Positions 50,901 to 62,900 of a stretch of DNA of 64,000 nt are shown here, piece by piece. Made by a program: the position numbers and the translations under genes. The DNA is from Liquidambar formosana (taxonomy: Eukaryota; Streptophyta; Magnoliopsida; Saxifragales; Altingiaceae). The notes beneath the pieces are model-generated. The model was not told the origin of the DNA. It saw only the letters and a program-made list of their open reading frames with translations, and did no database searches. Numbering within the stretch: the first letter of the stretch is position 1; each line of letters starts with the position of its first letter. The DNA lies in NCBI GenBank assembly GCA_039720395.1, contig CM077827.1, positions 21,480,375 through 21,544,374 of the forward strand, in the 5' to 3' direction.

Positions 50901-53153
50901 TAAGAAAACAATTTCCAAAAACAAATTATTAAACTCATTGTCAACCTACCCAGCACCAGGAACAGGCATCAACACTGGTGGAGGGGCAATATCTGCAGAA
51001 AAAGGAGGGCCAACATGCATGCCTTGTCCACCAAAAGCATCATACATTGATTCATCAGGATTTCCCCCATCTGGACCATCATTATTGGACTGAAAATCAA
51101 TTGATTGTGGGTTCTCAGACCTATCATATCTTTCACTGCCATTAGCTCGATTTTCCCGCTCTCGACGATTGCCTCGTTCATCTTTCAATCGATTATCAGA
51201 ACCTAGCCTACGCCTCAGTGGCTTATCCTTCTAAGAAGAGAAATTTAATAATAATAAAATAATGAACAATAATAGAAATAATGATAATAACACTAACAAT
51301 GACAATGATGATTATAACAACAACAATGACAACAATACTTGTTAATTCAAATGAAGACTAGATAAGGGTACAAGTCGAGAGGAAGACATATAGATCTCTT
51401 GTTTGTTACAAGGGTATCTAAGTTAGATAAGCAACTAACACACCTTTACTCGGAAAAAAAAAGTGGTTGAAATTGCTGAAACTCAGAGGAAAACATAAAC
51501 AAATGAAACTCAATACACAAAGTCATGATACCTCAAAAAAATAATTCTTTGAAAAGGTGTGAACTCTAAAAGAAAAGTAATACAAAACAAGGTTAGAAAG
51601 CCAACTGCTCAAATGGCCTGAATAAAAACTTTATTTACTTCTTTTTCTTCTTTTTTTTTTTTTGCTGCAAAGCCTTTATATACTCTACATACCACGAACT
51701 TTCTAGAAATTGATCAAGGAGCATTGAGTAATACTAGCTACCATGGTTTTAATACAGGGAACAGGCAAGTGTAACGGTAATGCTGAAGGTGTAACGGGAA
51801 TCGGGCATCAGAGTGACATGTAACGGGAATCGGTGACTGTGAGCATAAATTTTTTTAAAGCTTGGTTAACATGCCCCAAACTTATTGATATTCATGTTTT
51901 CACTCCAAAATCCTATATAGCACTGTTTTAAAGGGTTTTAATGAATTTTATTCAACATGACAACTTTTATAAGTGTGGGTAAAAGCATTTAATGAAGTTT
52001 TTTTGAGTTATTTGACTCATCTTTTATAATAATACTAGAGTCAATATTAAATCTAACCATTCATATAGTGAAATACTCAGTAGTTGTGTACTACTTACAA
52101 TTTATTATTACTAATTTACAAATTATAATAAATAAATTATTTAAAAAATAAATAAATAACCAAGAAAATAAAGGAATACATCATACATGTTGAAATTTTT
52201 GGCATAATATTAAACTAATAAAGTGAGACTTAAAAGTTTATTAGCAAATCATTAAAGAATAAAAAATAAAAATAAAAAAACAAACATAAATTGCATGAAT
52301 GAGTGTTATGAGCCGTGAATCTATGGTTAAACATCATAGATCTAGGTTCAAAGGAACATAAAAATATAAAAATATAAAAAAATCGAAAAAAAGAAAAAGA
52401 AAATGCATGAATGATTGTTATCAATTGTAGATCTATAGTTAAACATCATAGATCTAAGTTTAAAGGAAAAAAATATTGACATAGTGGGAGAAAAATAAAA
52501 ATAAAAATAAAAATATTTCAACTAGAGCTCAAGGATGCCTTTGATATTTGATTTTGGTTTTGAATCGTTGAAACAATAGCTTTAATATTGCAGATCTAGT
52601 GGTTTTATGGGCAAAAACCAGCTGAAAGTGTGTTCTCCTTCAGCTACAAGTGCTGGAGAATGAGCAAATGAGAGAAAACATGTGTTTTAAGTGCATAAAA
52701 GTACAATTATGGACCGTCACGCCCATTACGACTATGACTGATAATGAAGTTGTTAGACACTTATTATTGAGATTCAATAAATACGATGATATGTAAGACA
52801 CTTTGCCATACTGATAATGAAGCTGTCAGACACTTACTGAAACCAACATGTGTTCATGTCTTTCCACCATCACTATAATATATAAAAATGTACTTCAAAG
52901 ATTTGCAAAACAAAGTGCATACAATGCCTCTTTGTTATAAGATCCATTATAATGTTTTTACTTTTTCATTATTTATCATTCCCAGTACACTGATGCTCAA
53001 AGATGCATTCTATTGTTTATATAGAGTTATAGACAAGGCCATTATATTTTAAAAATTCACTACCTGAGCAACTCATGATTCTTTCACACAAACAAATAAT
53101 AATAATAATAATAATAATCATAATCATAATCATAACAACAACAATAACAAAAA

Positions 53154-53189
<36 letters not shown>

Positions 53190-53625
53190 ATTATGTGAGC
53201 AAGTGCTGATATAACTCTCAACACCAGCCTTGAGGGTTGTATCTCGTGCATTAGGGGGTTACAAGGTACATTGGGCCACTGCGCAAGATACGACACTCAA
53301 TGCATAGTGCTAATAACTTATATCAACACGCGTTGACATGATCAGGGTTGCAGATAGAGATATATAATCAGAAACACATATCTTTTCCCTGTGAAACCTA
53401 CCGTGTCACATGTTAAATATCATGTATCAATGCAAATTAAAGGTCCCAAATTATAGGACATTTTTTTCAAGAAAAAAAAAAGGGCCAAATTTTGTCACTT
53501 CAGTGAAGTCATGTAAATCCTAAACCTCCTCTTTTCATGGGTGGGCCAAGGGGGAGGCATGTGGGAGGTTGTCATGGGAGACATATCAAGCTCTAATAAG
53601 TAAATATTTCTTAGAGGTGCAAATA

Positions 53626-53683
<58 letters not shown>

Positions 53684-56600
53684 TTGATAACGGGGGAACC
53701 ATCCCAAAGCAAGGCCCTTTGGACCAACCCATAGAACCTAAACCCTCGGGGAGACTAGCGCAGAAACCCACCGCCACGACCTCCCACTTAAATTTTGGTT
53801 TGTCCTAGCGGGAAATCGAACTTGTGAACGTACGCCTAATCAATATTACACCAATAGTAAGGAATATCCGAATATATAGAAATATATGCACAGGTGAATC
53901 TATGCGTGAATCATTGACTGCAATTGATTTGATGAATCATACCAGTTGAGATTGCTGCATAACAGGTGTCCCGCCAGGTGCATCTGGATCACTGCAGTAA
54001 TATTAAGGGAGTTTTCACCTTGTCCCTAGTGAACATATAAAGAAAAAAAATGCTTTCAAGAAACTCTACTTACTTCATATAGTTCTGGAAATACAAATCT
54101 TCACGCACTTTGGAGGTCAGCTCCATCACAAGCTCTGGGTGTTTCAGTTTTAGATGCTTGTGCACAAACTCAGAAGCATGGAAGAGTTTTGTGCATCCCT
54201 TGGCTCCACAACCATACTTCCACCCATACTTCTCATCCCTAATTTTCCGTACAAAGGGATCTAAACCTTCAACAGCAGCCGCATCTATCTTCTCCTTGGC
54301 AGTCATTATTTCCAGGGGATCCTGACCCTTCAATCTCTCTTGCCAACATGAGTCAAGTTTCTTTTCCCACTCAACCCCATTACTGGTTACATCAGAACTC
54401 TTGCCCTCTGCTCTCACATGCCGGAGACCCTTGGCTTCACTTGTTTCAACCATTCCATAATAATCCAAGCCATGGATGCGCCAAAGATAAGTAATAAGCG
54501 TATCCAATAACTCTACACCCTCAAGGCCCTTGACAGAGGTCAAGCCCCGTATAATTATAACTGGGCCAACTGAACCACTATGAGATTTCTCTCTGTTCAT
54601 TTTGTCAATATCACCTCCACATAATATATTTTCCTCTATTCCTTTTTCAGAGTCAAGTTTACGTACTAGGGCCTGCGCTCGTTCAATGTCAACTTGGATT
54701 CGTCTAGGTTCAGAACTAACTGGGTGAGCTTTAGGAGCAGCTGCCAGATCAGTTTCTTTAGTTGGTCCCCTACCATGCCGTCTTCTTTTTCCACCTGTCT
54801 CCAGTTCATCGTCAGAGTTTGGATCACTTGTCTGTCCTGATTTGTTTAAAGATGAGGCATTGACACCAGGACCTCTGCATCATAAAATGTGAAGTTATTG
54901 GTATGCTGTCCTAAAATAAAAAGTTGGCAGCATGACCTGCATGTGACAATATAAGTGCAAAAGGTTCATATCTTACAAGTCCAATGTTCCACTTTGCAAA
55001 TCAAGCAAAAAATCCTTTGCAATCTTTCGTGCAAGCTCATTCCTCCTAAAAAGTAAGAGAAAAAACCACAAAAGTATATAAAACAAACAAAAACAAAAAA
55101 CCAAGAAAAAAAAAAAAAGAGAAGAAGAATTTCACAATAAATGCCACAGAACGGAGAAACAACAGGTGGCCACCCAAACTAGAAACAATATTCACTAAAT
55201 AATTTATGGGACCCACCAAAGTCCTTCCTCATTACAAATTTACAAATTCCATCTTTTCATTAAATAAGAAAGCAAAGCGCACCTTTCTATGACAGTTACT
55301 AGATTTGTTGGATGATATTTGTCTTTCAACCTGCACAAAAGCAAGTTCAATCTGTTCAATAAGAAAGATGCGAAGAAGAAGAAGAAGAAGAAGAAGAAAA
55401 AGAAGAAGAAGAGAGAATGTACTAAGGAAGATGATAAGTACCACTCCTCATCCTTATGAGCATCAAAAAAAGCCTTTTTCTGAGTTGAAATATACTCTGA
55501 CTTGTATTCTTGATATCTGTAAAATCAAAGGCCATGGTCACTCCATCAGAAGTTAACAGAAGTCACTAGTTGGTCCCATGATTGAACCCCTACAGCAATT
55601 TTAAAAATTCCAAGTTTGTACCTACGCTCAGCTTCAGCTGGTAGAATGTCATCTTCAAGCTCCTGAATGAATTGCTTATATGACATCAAGCCTTCTCTGA
55701 AAAAATTGAAGTGCTATGTCATATTATTGAGGGAATGTAGCTCTAGTAATGAAGTTAGATTATATTTTTAAATAAATAAAAATAATAAGTAACCATGGAT
55801 GGAGAGAGAGAGAGAAAGGGGGGGAGGGGGGGGTAAAAGCTACTTCAAAAGCATAGCTAGTGAAGTGTCAAAAAAAACACTAGACTGCAAACAAAATGTC
55901 ACCATCTTTTTTAATTTTTTTCCCATTTATGTGTATAGTGAAAATATTCGTTAAGTAGTTCAACTAAAGTTGCTGGACAACACAGCAGGCATGAAAAACT
56001 AATGAAGAAACAACAAAAAACAGGAACAAATAAGACATTACAATCCACAAACTGCCCTCCAATTCAATTTAATTACCAATAAAGGGACACCCCCAAAATT
56101 CCTCAGACACCAAAGCCCACAACAAGCGCAAGAAAACCGCCCTATCCCATAAGCTACCAATCTCCTCAAACCTATCTTCAAAGATTCTTGTGTTTCTTTC
56201 CAACCATAGAACCCAAAAAACCCACAAGGACAGTAAATATCCATAACACCACACCTCTCTGGCTCATCCCAAAGCCATAAAAATCAATAACAAGCATGCC
56301 CAAACAAGAAACCGGGGGAACCCAACAAAGATCAACCAGCTGAAATAGCCTCTGCCATAAAATGACGCCACCTAGCAATGCAAAAATAAATTATCAATGC
56401 TCTTAGCCTCGCTACAACATAAAATACACCACTGTGGTTGCAAATGATAAGTGGGTCTCCTCCTTCGAAACACATCATTAGTGTTATCTTTTATTTGGTT
56501 ATTTGAACTGTTTGATCATGGAATTTGCTTATTTCCAAGGTTGTCATTGTCCTTGAGTAGTTTCACCAATTTTCCAAATTTTTTGTTGTTAAAAACATTC

Positions 56601-59600
56601 ATTAAGTAGATTCAAAATGAGATGGATATAAGTCAAGAAGTATTAAGTAGCCTACACTATATTAACTCATTCTAGAGAAAGTTTCTGTAAAATGAAAAAT
56701 TACCATAGTTTTCTCCTTCTCATCTAGGTCTCAATAGTAAAATGTAATTCAGCAACTTGGTATTACTTCATTGTTTCACACATAGAGATTGGTAAATTCA
56801 TGGATATAAATCTCCCTTGATATATCCGTATCTCCAATATCAACGAGTATTGATAAATTTTTCAGATATACTCCTTAAAAAATGTTGATATGATCAATAG
56901 TTATATCAATAATATATTGAATTTGCTGAAATCATTATCGATCTTACTAATATTTGTTTAAAGTAAATCCTTTAAATAAAAACAAAAAGAAAAAAAATAT
57001 ATATTTGAAATCTACTTGTATTGAGTAAAATACCACTGATATCGCTGATATGCAATATAGATACATCATGTATCAAAACCCTTAAGCATGGTCCAAAATG
57101 TATTAACAATTAATTGAATCCAGATCTTTGGATTGATGTACATGAATCCATATCTTTGGACTATATTTTATGTTTTTTTTTTTTTTTTAATAGGTAACAG
57201 AAAATTTTATTAATGAAGCAAAAAGAAAAGATACATGAGGATGAGAGCTCCTACAAAAAATGAGAAGGCAAAGAAGAGAAGAAAACAAAAAGAAAATCAG
57301 TACATCCCACAAAGTCACAAACTGCTAACCAATCAGAAGAAATAAGGAATAAAGGAACCCCACAAAACTCATTGGATGCCGAAGCCCAAAAGGAGGCTAA
57401 AAAACCCACCCTATCCCATAAAATCCCAGTCTCCTCCACCTTCTCCTAAAAAATTCTTGTATTTCTTTCAACCACAAAACCCACAATATGGCAAGAACCA
57501 CACATCTCCACAACACAACACCCCTGGAACTCCTCTCGAAGCAGCAAAAATCAATCACCGAGCAAAATCAACACAAGAAGCTGGAGACACCCAGCAAATG
57601 CCAATCAACTAAAACAAAGATGTCCAAATCAAAAAGGCTACATCACAATGCAAAAACAAATGTTCCAAGCTTTCAGCCGCCCTCCTGCACATAAAACACC
57701 ATTGAGGTGACAAACAAATTGCAGGTCTTCTCTTCTGAAATATAACATTTGTATTAATCCTTCCATGAGCAACCGTCAATGCAAAAACTTTAAAGGAACC
57801 TTTGCTTTCCAAATCATCTTAGAAGGAAGAAAAGAGTGCAAAGCAACACCATCAATAAGGACATCTAAGAATGATTTACATGAAAAAACTCCAGAAGAAA
57901 GAGGAAGCCAACTTCTCCTATCCATCCTCAAAGGATTAAGAGCAACCCCTCCAAGCATGGCTAACAATGAAGAAAGCTCAACCAATTCTCAATCATTAAG
58001 ATTTCTAAAGAAATGAAAATCCCAACCAATAGGCACAAAAGAAAAGACAACCATGCTCATTCCAAATTTTGTTCTTCTTCATCTTATCCAATAAGCCAAT
58101 AAGCAATCAACAATCCAAAGATTCTTCTCTGCACATCAAATCTTATTTCTTATTATTATTAAATTCTCATTTGAACTTTAATACAATAAATAGAATTTGA
58201 GTAAATAACTAAGAAAATTAAAAAAATCGCAAGAACATGAAAGAATGCTGAAAGGCCCGTATTAATCTATTACCAACCCTAATACCTCAAAAATACAAAA
58301 GTTGCCATAAGGAGGTTTCCAAGTTATTACCCATGTACTTATTGCATTGTCATTGTAGTCCTCTTAAGTTCAGCCACTACAGCTATCAAGAGTCCATGTC
58401 ACTCAGCCAAAGAAAGAAAGAGAGTGAACAAACACTTTTTGAAAGATCTCCTCTAGTTAACTGGTATGCCTATCTATCTTATGGGATCATTAAAAATTAT
58501 TCTGCCCTAGTTCATGACCTCTTACAAGTATAAGGCACTTTAGGGCGATTTTAACCCCAAAATAAATAAATAAATTACTGTCGCTAGTTTGATAATAATT
58601 GCTTACTCCAGGTGATTATAATAAACCACACAACTGGTTGGAATTAACAAGGTAGTCAAGTGGGAATAAACTTTTTGCCATTTAGACTTAATTCAGAAGA
58701 ATTAAGCATATAGCAACAAGGCAAACATCAAATCAACCCACTGACACATTGAATAGGTCAACCTCGCCCCGTATGAAATGCCAACCTTTGAGTAGTCCCC
58801 ATGTTGGGAGCATCGCTATAACCACCACCACGACCAGAATCCCAGTCTGCAAAAACAAAACTAAACAAATCAAAAACTCAAAAAAATTTGTTTGTTAGCT
58901 AGCTACAATCATTCTATAAGTACATCTAAGAAACAAAGAATAATGAATTTTAAGCTATGTTACATGGTTTTCAGCGAAAGTTTTGGGTGCAGGTGCATGT
59001 CTAGGAGTCAGATTCGTCAAACCATTAAATAATAGGATACACGGACTCAGCCAAAAAGGATCCCAAAATTGAGTACGGGTACTGGGATACATGTACATAT
59101 GTGTGTGTGTGTGTGTGTGTGTTATATAATAATATAATAATATAAAAGTAAATATGTTCAGGGGTGAATTTAAAAATATTTTGAGCAGTTGGGGCATTAC
59201 CATAATAATCAGGTTTGGAGGGCTTAAGTAATAAATTGACAGCTGGTCACTTTAAAAATAAACAAAGCCTGAGGACTTAGTTGAAAAGTGAAATATAAAA
59301 GGAAGGGAAAGGTTCTTTCAACAATAGAAACCCTAGATCTCTATTTTGAGATCAAGGACGGCATGTGAGAAAAAGAAAAACCGCCACCACCAAGTAGCAA
59401 CCACCTCTTTTTATAAGAAATGAATAATATGTAACATAAGAGAGGAAAGAGTGACAAAAATCCTAAAAGGAGATCAAGGATTTCTCAAATTTAGAAAACT
59501 AGAAAAGTTTTAGTTATGTCCCATCAAGATCACATTATAAAGTAGACTGGCATTATATATGCTCCAAGGAATACCTTCCGTGCACCCCCTCTCATTGATT

Positions 59601-59982
59601 CTCTCTAAAAACTCTCAAAAAAATTTTCTCTATTGTAAGGCTCTCCTTTTTTCACTCTTAATTCTCCCTATGAACTTCCTCTCTCTTAGACTAATCTCCC
59701 TGTCTTTATTGGATTCTCATGATATTAAAAGAAAATAATTTATATCCCAACATACAGGAATGCATAAAAGAATTATATCCCAGGATTCAGTGTAGAAATC
59801 AAAACCAAATCATAATCTTGATTAAAAATTAAGTTGAAAGCAGAAAATAGAAATTACCAGATGGACCGCTCTGATAGCCACCGGATGAGCGACCAACAAA
59901 CCGACCATGAGGCCTTTCATCAGCATATTGAGGCCTACCCCCAATCTCACGTTCATACCCGCTAGAATAATCATACCCAAAC
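44714..59982 (-). CDS. SE: SERRATE/ARS2 zinc-finger protein (5' end outside window)
   Basis: Exons in coding order: 59982-59858, 58846-58786, 55696-55622, 55516-55442, 55330-55283, 55045-54977, 54874-54074, 53991-53943, 51230-50950, 50856-50674 and 44774-44714. All phases join, giving 608 residues plus stop; the N-terminal 100 or so residues lie beyond the right edge. SERRATE is the nuclear zinc-finger partner of DCL1 and HYL1 in pri-microRNA processing, and also acts with the cap-binding complex in splicing. Visible in order: an Arg/Gly/Tyr-rich N-terminal stretch; the SERRATE/ARS2 N domain (REGLMSYKQFIQELEDDILP to DEEWLKDKYHPTNL); a GKRRRHGRG nuclear-localisation-like run; the GPVIIIRGLTSVKGLEGVEL core; the C2H2 finger CGAKGCTKLFHASEFVHKHL; an Arg/Glu-rich linker; a Pro-rich segment; and the terminal YQDLDAPEDE tail. 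The last intron is 5.9 kb and full of LINE and MITE insertions. No frame damage was seen. Confidence 0.95.
44902..44934. repeat. (TA)n microsatellite
   Basis: About 16 TA units directly upstream (minus strand) of the last SERRATE exon's acceptor region. Similar TA runs occur at 42024-42056, 53156-53185 and 53629-53675. Confidence 0.9.
46173..46524. repeat. Tandem duplication of a LINE 3' end (172-180 bp units)
   Basis: Copy 1 (46173-46344) and copy 2 (46345-46524) both run from GGGGAACCCAT through the A-rich tail and GATTTGAAAAAATATCCTC to AAGTAAATCTCCTTC, with few differences. Confidence 0.9.
46173..47400 (-). mobile_element. 5'-truncated L1-type LINE, copy A
   Basis: Minus-strand frames read SRVIIWKYSFNFGEWRT, MQGFDDFYKA and further down MMDHLFLHCSVAKES. 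This is the region between the reverse transcriptase and the zf-RVT zinc-binding domain of plant L1 elements. Several frameshifts are present. The 3' end on the minus strand is T-poor/A-rich (CCAAAAAACAAAAAACAAAC) and is duplicated. It is in the same orientation as SERRATE and lies in its last intron. Confidence 0.8.
47740..47995. mobile_element. Stowaway-like MITE (CTCCCTCCGTTCC ends)
   Basis: A 256 bp element with CTCCCTCCGTTCCAATTTTA on the left and CAATTGGGAACAAAGGGAG on the right, flanked by TA on both sides. It belongs to a different subfamily from the 16283-16553 element. It lies in the last SERRATE intron. Confidence 0.88.
48120..48400 (-). mobile_element. RTE-type LINE reverse-transcriptase fragment
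   Basis: The minus strand reads MFVDDIVLIDET, the FxDD catalytic box and following helix of an RTE-clade reverse transcriptase (usual form MFADDIVLIDETREGVN). After a frame change, a GTQIDYPKFSTEARDG...VPKVGHF-like stretch follows. In-frame stops and shifts make it a relic. It is a different LINE clade from the two neighbouring L1 copies. Confidence 0.75.
49298..50499 (-). mobile_element. 5'-truncated L1-type LINE, copy B, with 15 bp TSD
   Basis: A 1.2 kb element. An open frame of 301 codons (50290-49385) covers MGLWKAIMQGFGDFVKDIGF and KFWQDWWCSNSPL, then the zf-RVT zinc-binding domain (CILCKQDLETVDHLFIHC) and the IFWCIWRERNARTF motif. Upstream, HLVDWHNVCLSKNLGGLGVR marks the truncated 5' end. 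The 3' end is TTATCAAAAAAAA. It is flanked by the 15 bp direct repeat ATAATAATAAGAATT (49283-49297 and 50500-50514). The near-open frame and exact duplication suggest it is younger than copy A. Confidence 0.92.
52293..52470. repeat. Direct duplication in SERRATE intron
   Basis: GCATGAATGAGTGTTATGAG with CATAGATCTAGGTTCAAAGG recurs about 110 bp downstream with substitutions, separated by A-rich sequence. Confidence 0.75.
53098..53185. repeat. Compound microsatellite
   Basis: (AAT)n is followed by (CATAAT)n, AAC units and (TA)n within about 90 bp of intronic DNA. Confidence 0.9.
53675..53868 (-). mobile_element. tRNA-derived SINE
   Basis: On the minus strand a head TTGGTGTAATATTGATTAGG is followed, about 30 bp later, by CAAGTTCGATTTCCC. 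This fits degenerate A-box and B-box promoter elements of RNA polymerase III SINEs. The body ends in GTTATCAAAAAAAAAAA. The T-tract on the plus strand abuts a (TA)n run, so a target duplication cannot be resolved. The A-tail junction TTATCA resembles that of the L1 copy at 49298-50499. Confidence 0.6.
56038..56440 (-). mobile_element. LINE zf-RVT-region relic
   Basis: Overlapping minus-strand frames read VVLWIFTVLVGFLGSMVGKK, ERNTRIFEDRFEEIGSLWDR and WALVSEEFWGCP, the tail of a plant L1 polyprotein following the zinc-binding domain. It is broken by frameshifts and lies in a SERRATE intron. It is the same family as 57171-58130. Confidence 0.65.
57171..58130 (-). mobile_element. 5'-truncated L1-type LINE with zf-RVT domain
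   Basis: Minus-strand frames include FKVFALTVAHGRINTNVIFQ, KRRPAICLSPQWCFMCRRAA and ESLEHLFLHCDVAFLIWTSL, giving the CxxC...HxxxH zinc-binding pattern of zf-RVT. A tail frame follows (GILWDRVGFLASFWASASNE). The plus-strand T-tract at 57174-57188 is the A-tail. Frameshifts are present. Confidence 0.8.
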
Positions 59983-62900
59983 CTATACCATCAAAAGATT
60001 AACCAACACAAATTGAGCAAGAGTACCACAGACAGACCCACCAAAGCCAAAAATTTCTAATTTTGGACAAAAAGGAAATTAGTCAAATTACAAAGCCATA
60101 TATGAAAATGTGAGTAATAGAAAGACAAGAACCATTTGCATTGAGCCACCACTATAAGAGTTATAAAGTGAACAAAAGGAGACAGATTATTAAAAAATAG
60201 AGGAAAAAATCACCAATTAGTGCCAAAAGGCAGTTTAGTCGCAACTAGCAAGTGAAAGATACAGTTGAGGAAAAAGACGCATTTTAGTGAGCACTTACTT
60301 TTTTTAGGAAAAGATATGCATATAATAAGAATGTATATATAAAAACAGAAGACTTGAAAATGTATCAGGCATGAAGAGTGTTATCCTCAAGGTTTCATTC
60401 CATGAATATATTTTGATTTTGATGATAACAAAACATTGATGATTAAGGACTAATGTTTATCATTTAAGTTGATCATTATAAGCTAGGTCTTTCTATGTTC
60501 AAATGTGCTATCATAAGAAGAAAGCCAAGAAAACAAGAGAAGCAAGGAAGAAGAAAGCGAAAGATCCAGAGAAGCAATAAGCCTCAAAGAATAAAAGATT
60601 ATGACTCTCAAGAACCCCATGAAAAGAAGAATTGATTATATGCTTGGGTATTTTTGTGCGAGTTAATTTTTTATGTAAATGATTGAATGGTGAATGCTCA
60701 ATTAACCTAGTTGGACCTTAAGAACTTCACACCAATTGATTTCATCTTTTGCATAAGGCCTAAGTTGAAGTGGTTAGAATTAATTGATCAAATGTCTTGG
60801 AAAATCATTTTTTGCTATGCTCTGCCCAATTTAGTCGATACAATTGAATAGAGAAGGATGAAAATGTGTCAATTCTGCTAAAATCAGTCGACTGAATTAG
60901 CAAATCAATCAACTGAATTGAGGCATCAATTGACAGAAAGTGCGATTCTGACACAACAACAGCTAGTTTTCAAAAAGCGTTTTTGACCCAAAAAGTGCTC
61001 CAATGGCTATATTTTCAAAAAGGCTGATACCCAACGGTCATAAACCATCAAAGCCTATATATATATGGTGTCTCAAACACTTTGGATGTATGGATTAACA
61101 AAAGGGAAAAGATTGTACTCTTTCATAACCATTATCAAGCCTTAAATCCGTATACTCGAGCTTTCATTATTCATATCATATTAGATTGAACTTAATTTTT
61201 TATTCACCCTATCAAGAGGGATTTTTTGTTGTAATACATTCACATCTATCTTTGAGAGAGATTGAGAGTTGGGCATAACCCTTGTTGAGCAAAGGGGATT
61301 TGCTTGTTGTTAAGGTTTGATCTGTACCCACAAGTAGATTGGGTTTGATCTTCACCCAGAAGGAGATTGTGTAAAGGTTTGATCTACACCCACAAGTAGA
61401 TTAATTAATGGACTAAGAATCCTCAAGCGGAGTTCTTGAGGTGAAGACGTAGGCGGGAGAGCCAAACGTCATTATATCTTGTGTTTGATTTCTCTATCTC
61501 TTTCTTATTTATTTGCTTTCATTAATTGTGCTATTTGCATTATTGTTCATATTTACTATATTTAATTTTTTTTTTAAATTTCCATATATTTTGCATCAAC
61601 CCAATTTACCCCTCCTCTCTAGGGTTGATTCTTGGGCTAACATAGAGAACGCGAGTCCACTCATGAACTAAAACAATGACGTGAACTTGCCGCTCTATCC
61701 TCATCCTAGTTGGTTGAGATTCTAAGACTTCTCTTTGGAGTCTTAGGTTCAAACATTGGCATGTGGCATGCCCATCACAAAACAATGAGGTGAACTTCAC
61801 AAAGTCGATACCAAAAAGAAAACAATGTGGGAAAATAACTTTTCCAACTGCTTCAAGAAAAAATTCAATACTTCTTTTCCTTCCCAATTGTTCACTGTAT
61901 AAGGCAAAAATGCGATGCATAAAAAGGGAAGGGAGTGGATAAGAATTAAACTTTAGATAGGTTCCTATGTTTCTTTCTTTTAGCAAGTGCTTGTATATGT
62001 CTTGTGTACATGAGCTTGGCCTTTCTAATACATATTTACTTCATCAAAAAAAAGAGAGGGGGGGGGGGGGGGTGTGTGGATAAGAAATTCAAAGTTCTAA
62101 GTATTTCATGGTTACATATAAAAATGTTGTTACCACATACATTGCATCTACCACACTCGCTTAAAAATTCACATTATCCAAACTTTATAGTGCATTAAAT
62201 GAATTAAAACATGCATAAGCATGTCATAATAGCACAATAAAAACCATATATTCATATAGTATAAAAATGAAACATTTTGATTAAAATTCTACAATAAATC
62301 TATAATTAAATACAATGTACCAATGAAAATCAAAATAACAAAGTTTAGAATTATACCAAAAATAAATAAATAAATTTGAAAACATCATATAACAAAATGC
62401 AACCCTAGAAATCACATCATCACCTAAAACAGCATTGACATTTTCGTTATATACACTATTGAGATAATTAGATTCGCATATACTTCTCCTCTATCTCCTA
62501 TGAACCCACTTCTACTCCCAAATCTTGTAATGAGAAGAAAAAGAGAAAATAGAGAAATATCACCCCCAAACACAATATTACACATCTACATGTTTACAAA
62601 TGGAACAAATATGAAGCTGCCTTTAAAAATCAAGTCAAAATTACTATCCAAGTATCCATCATATAAATAAGTCAACAAGAATCCTTGGACATCAATAGAC
62701 TATATAATATAGTGGGTCTCATAATAAAACTATATATATATCTATACTACCTATAAAAAGATGAATGCAAGAAAAACTTTTGATTGACTAATATACCCTT
62801 ATTTTAATTTTTAAATACACAACTACCCACCCTTCTGCATATATAGGAAATATAGTAATATCAAAACTATAATTCTAAAACACATACCTTAATATATTTT

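Noticed and set aside
55364..55425. Arg/Lys-repeat frame on the plus strand
   Set aside because: Produced by a (GAA)n microsatellite inside a SERRATE intron.
58953..59110. Possible second copy of the CTATGTTACATGG hAT MITE
   Set aside because: Only the left terminus is recognisable; no right end or 8 bp duplication.
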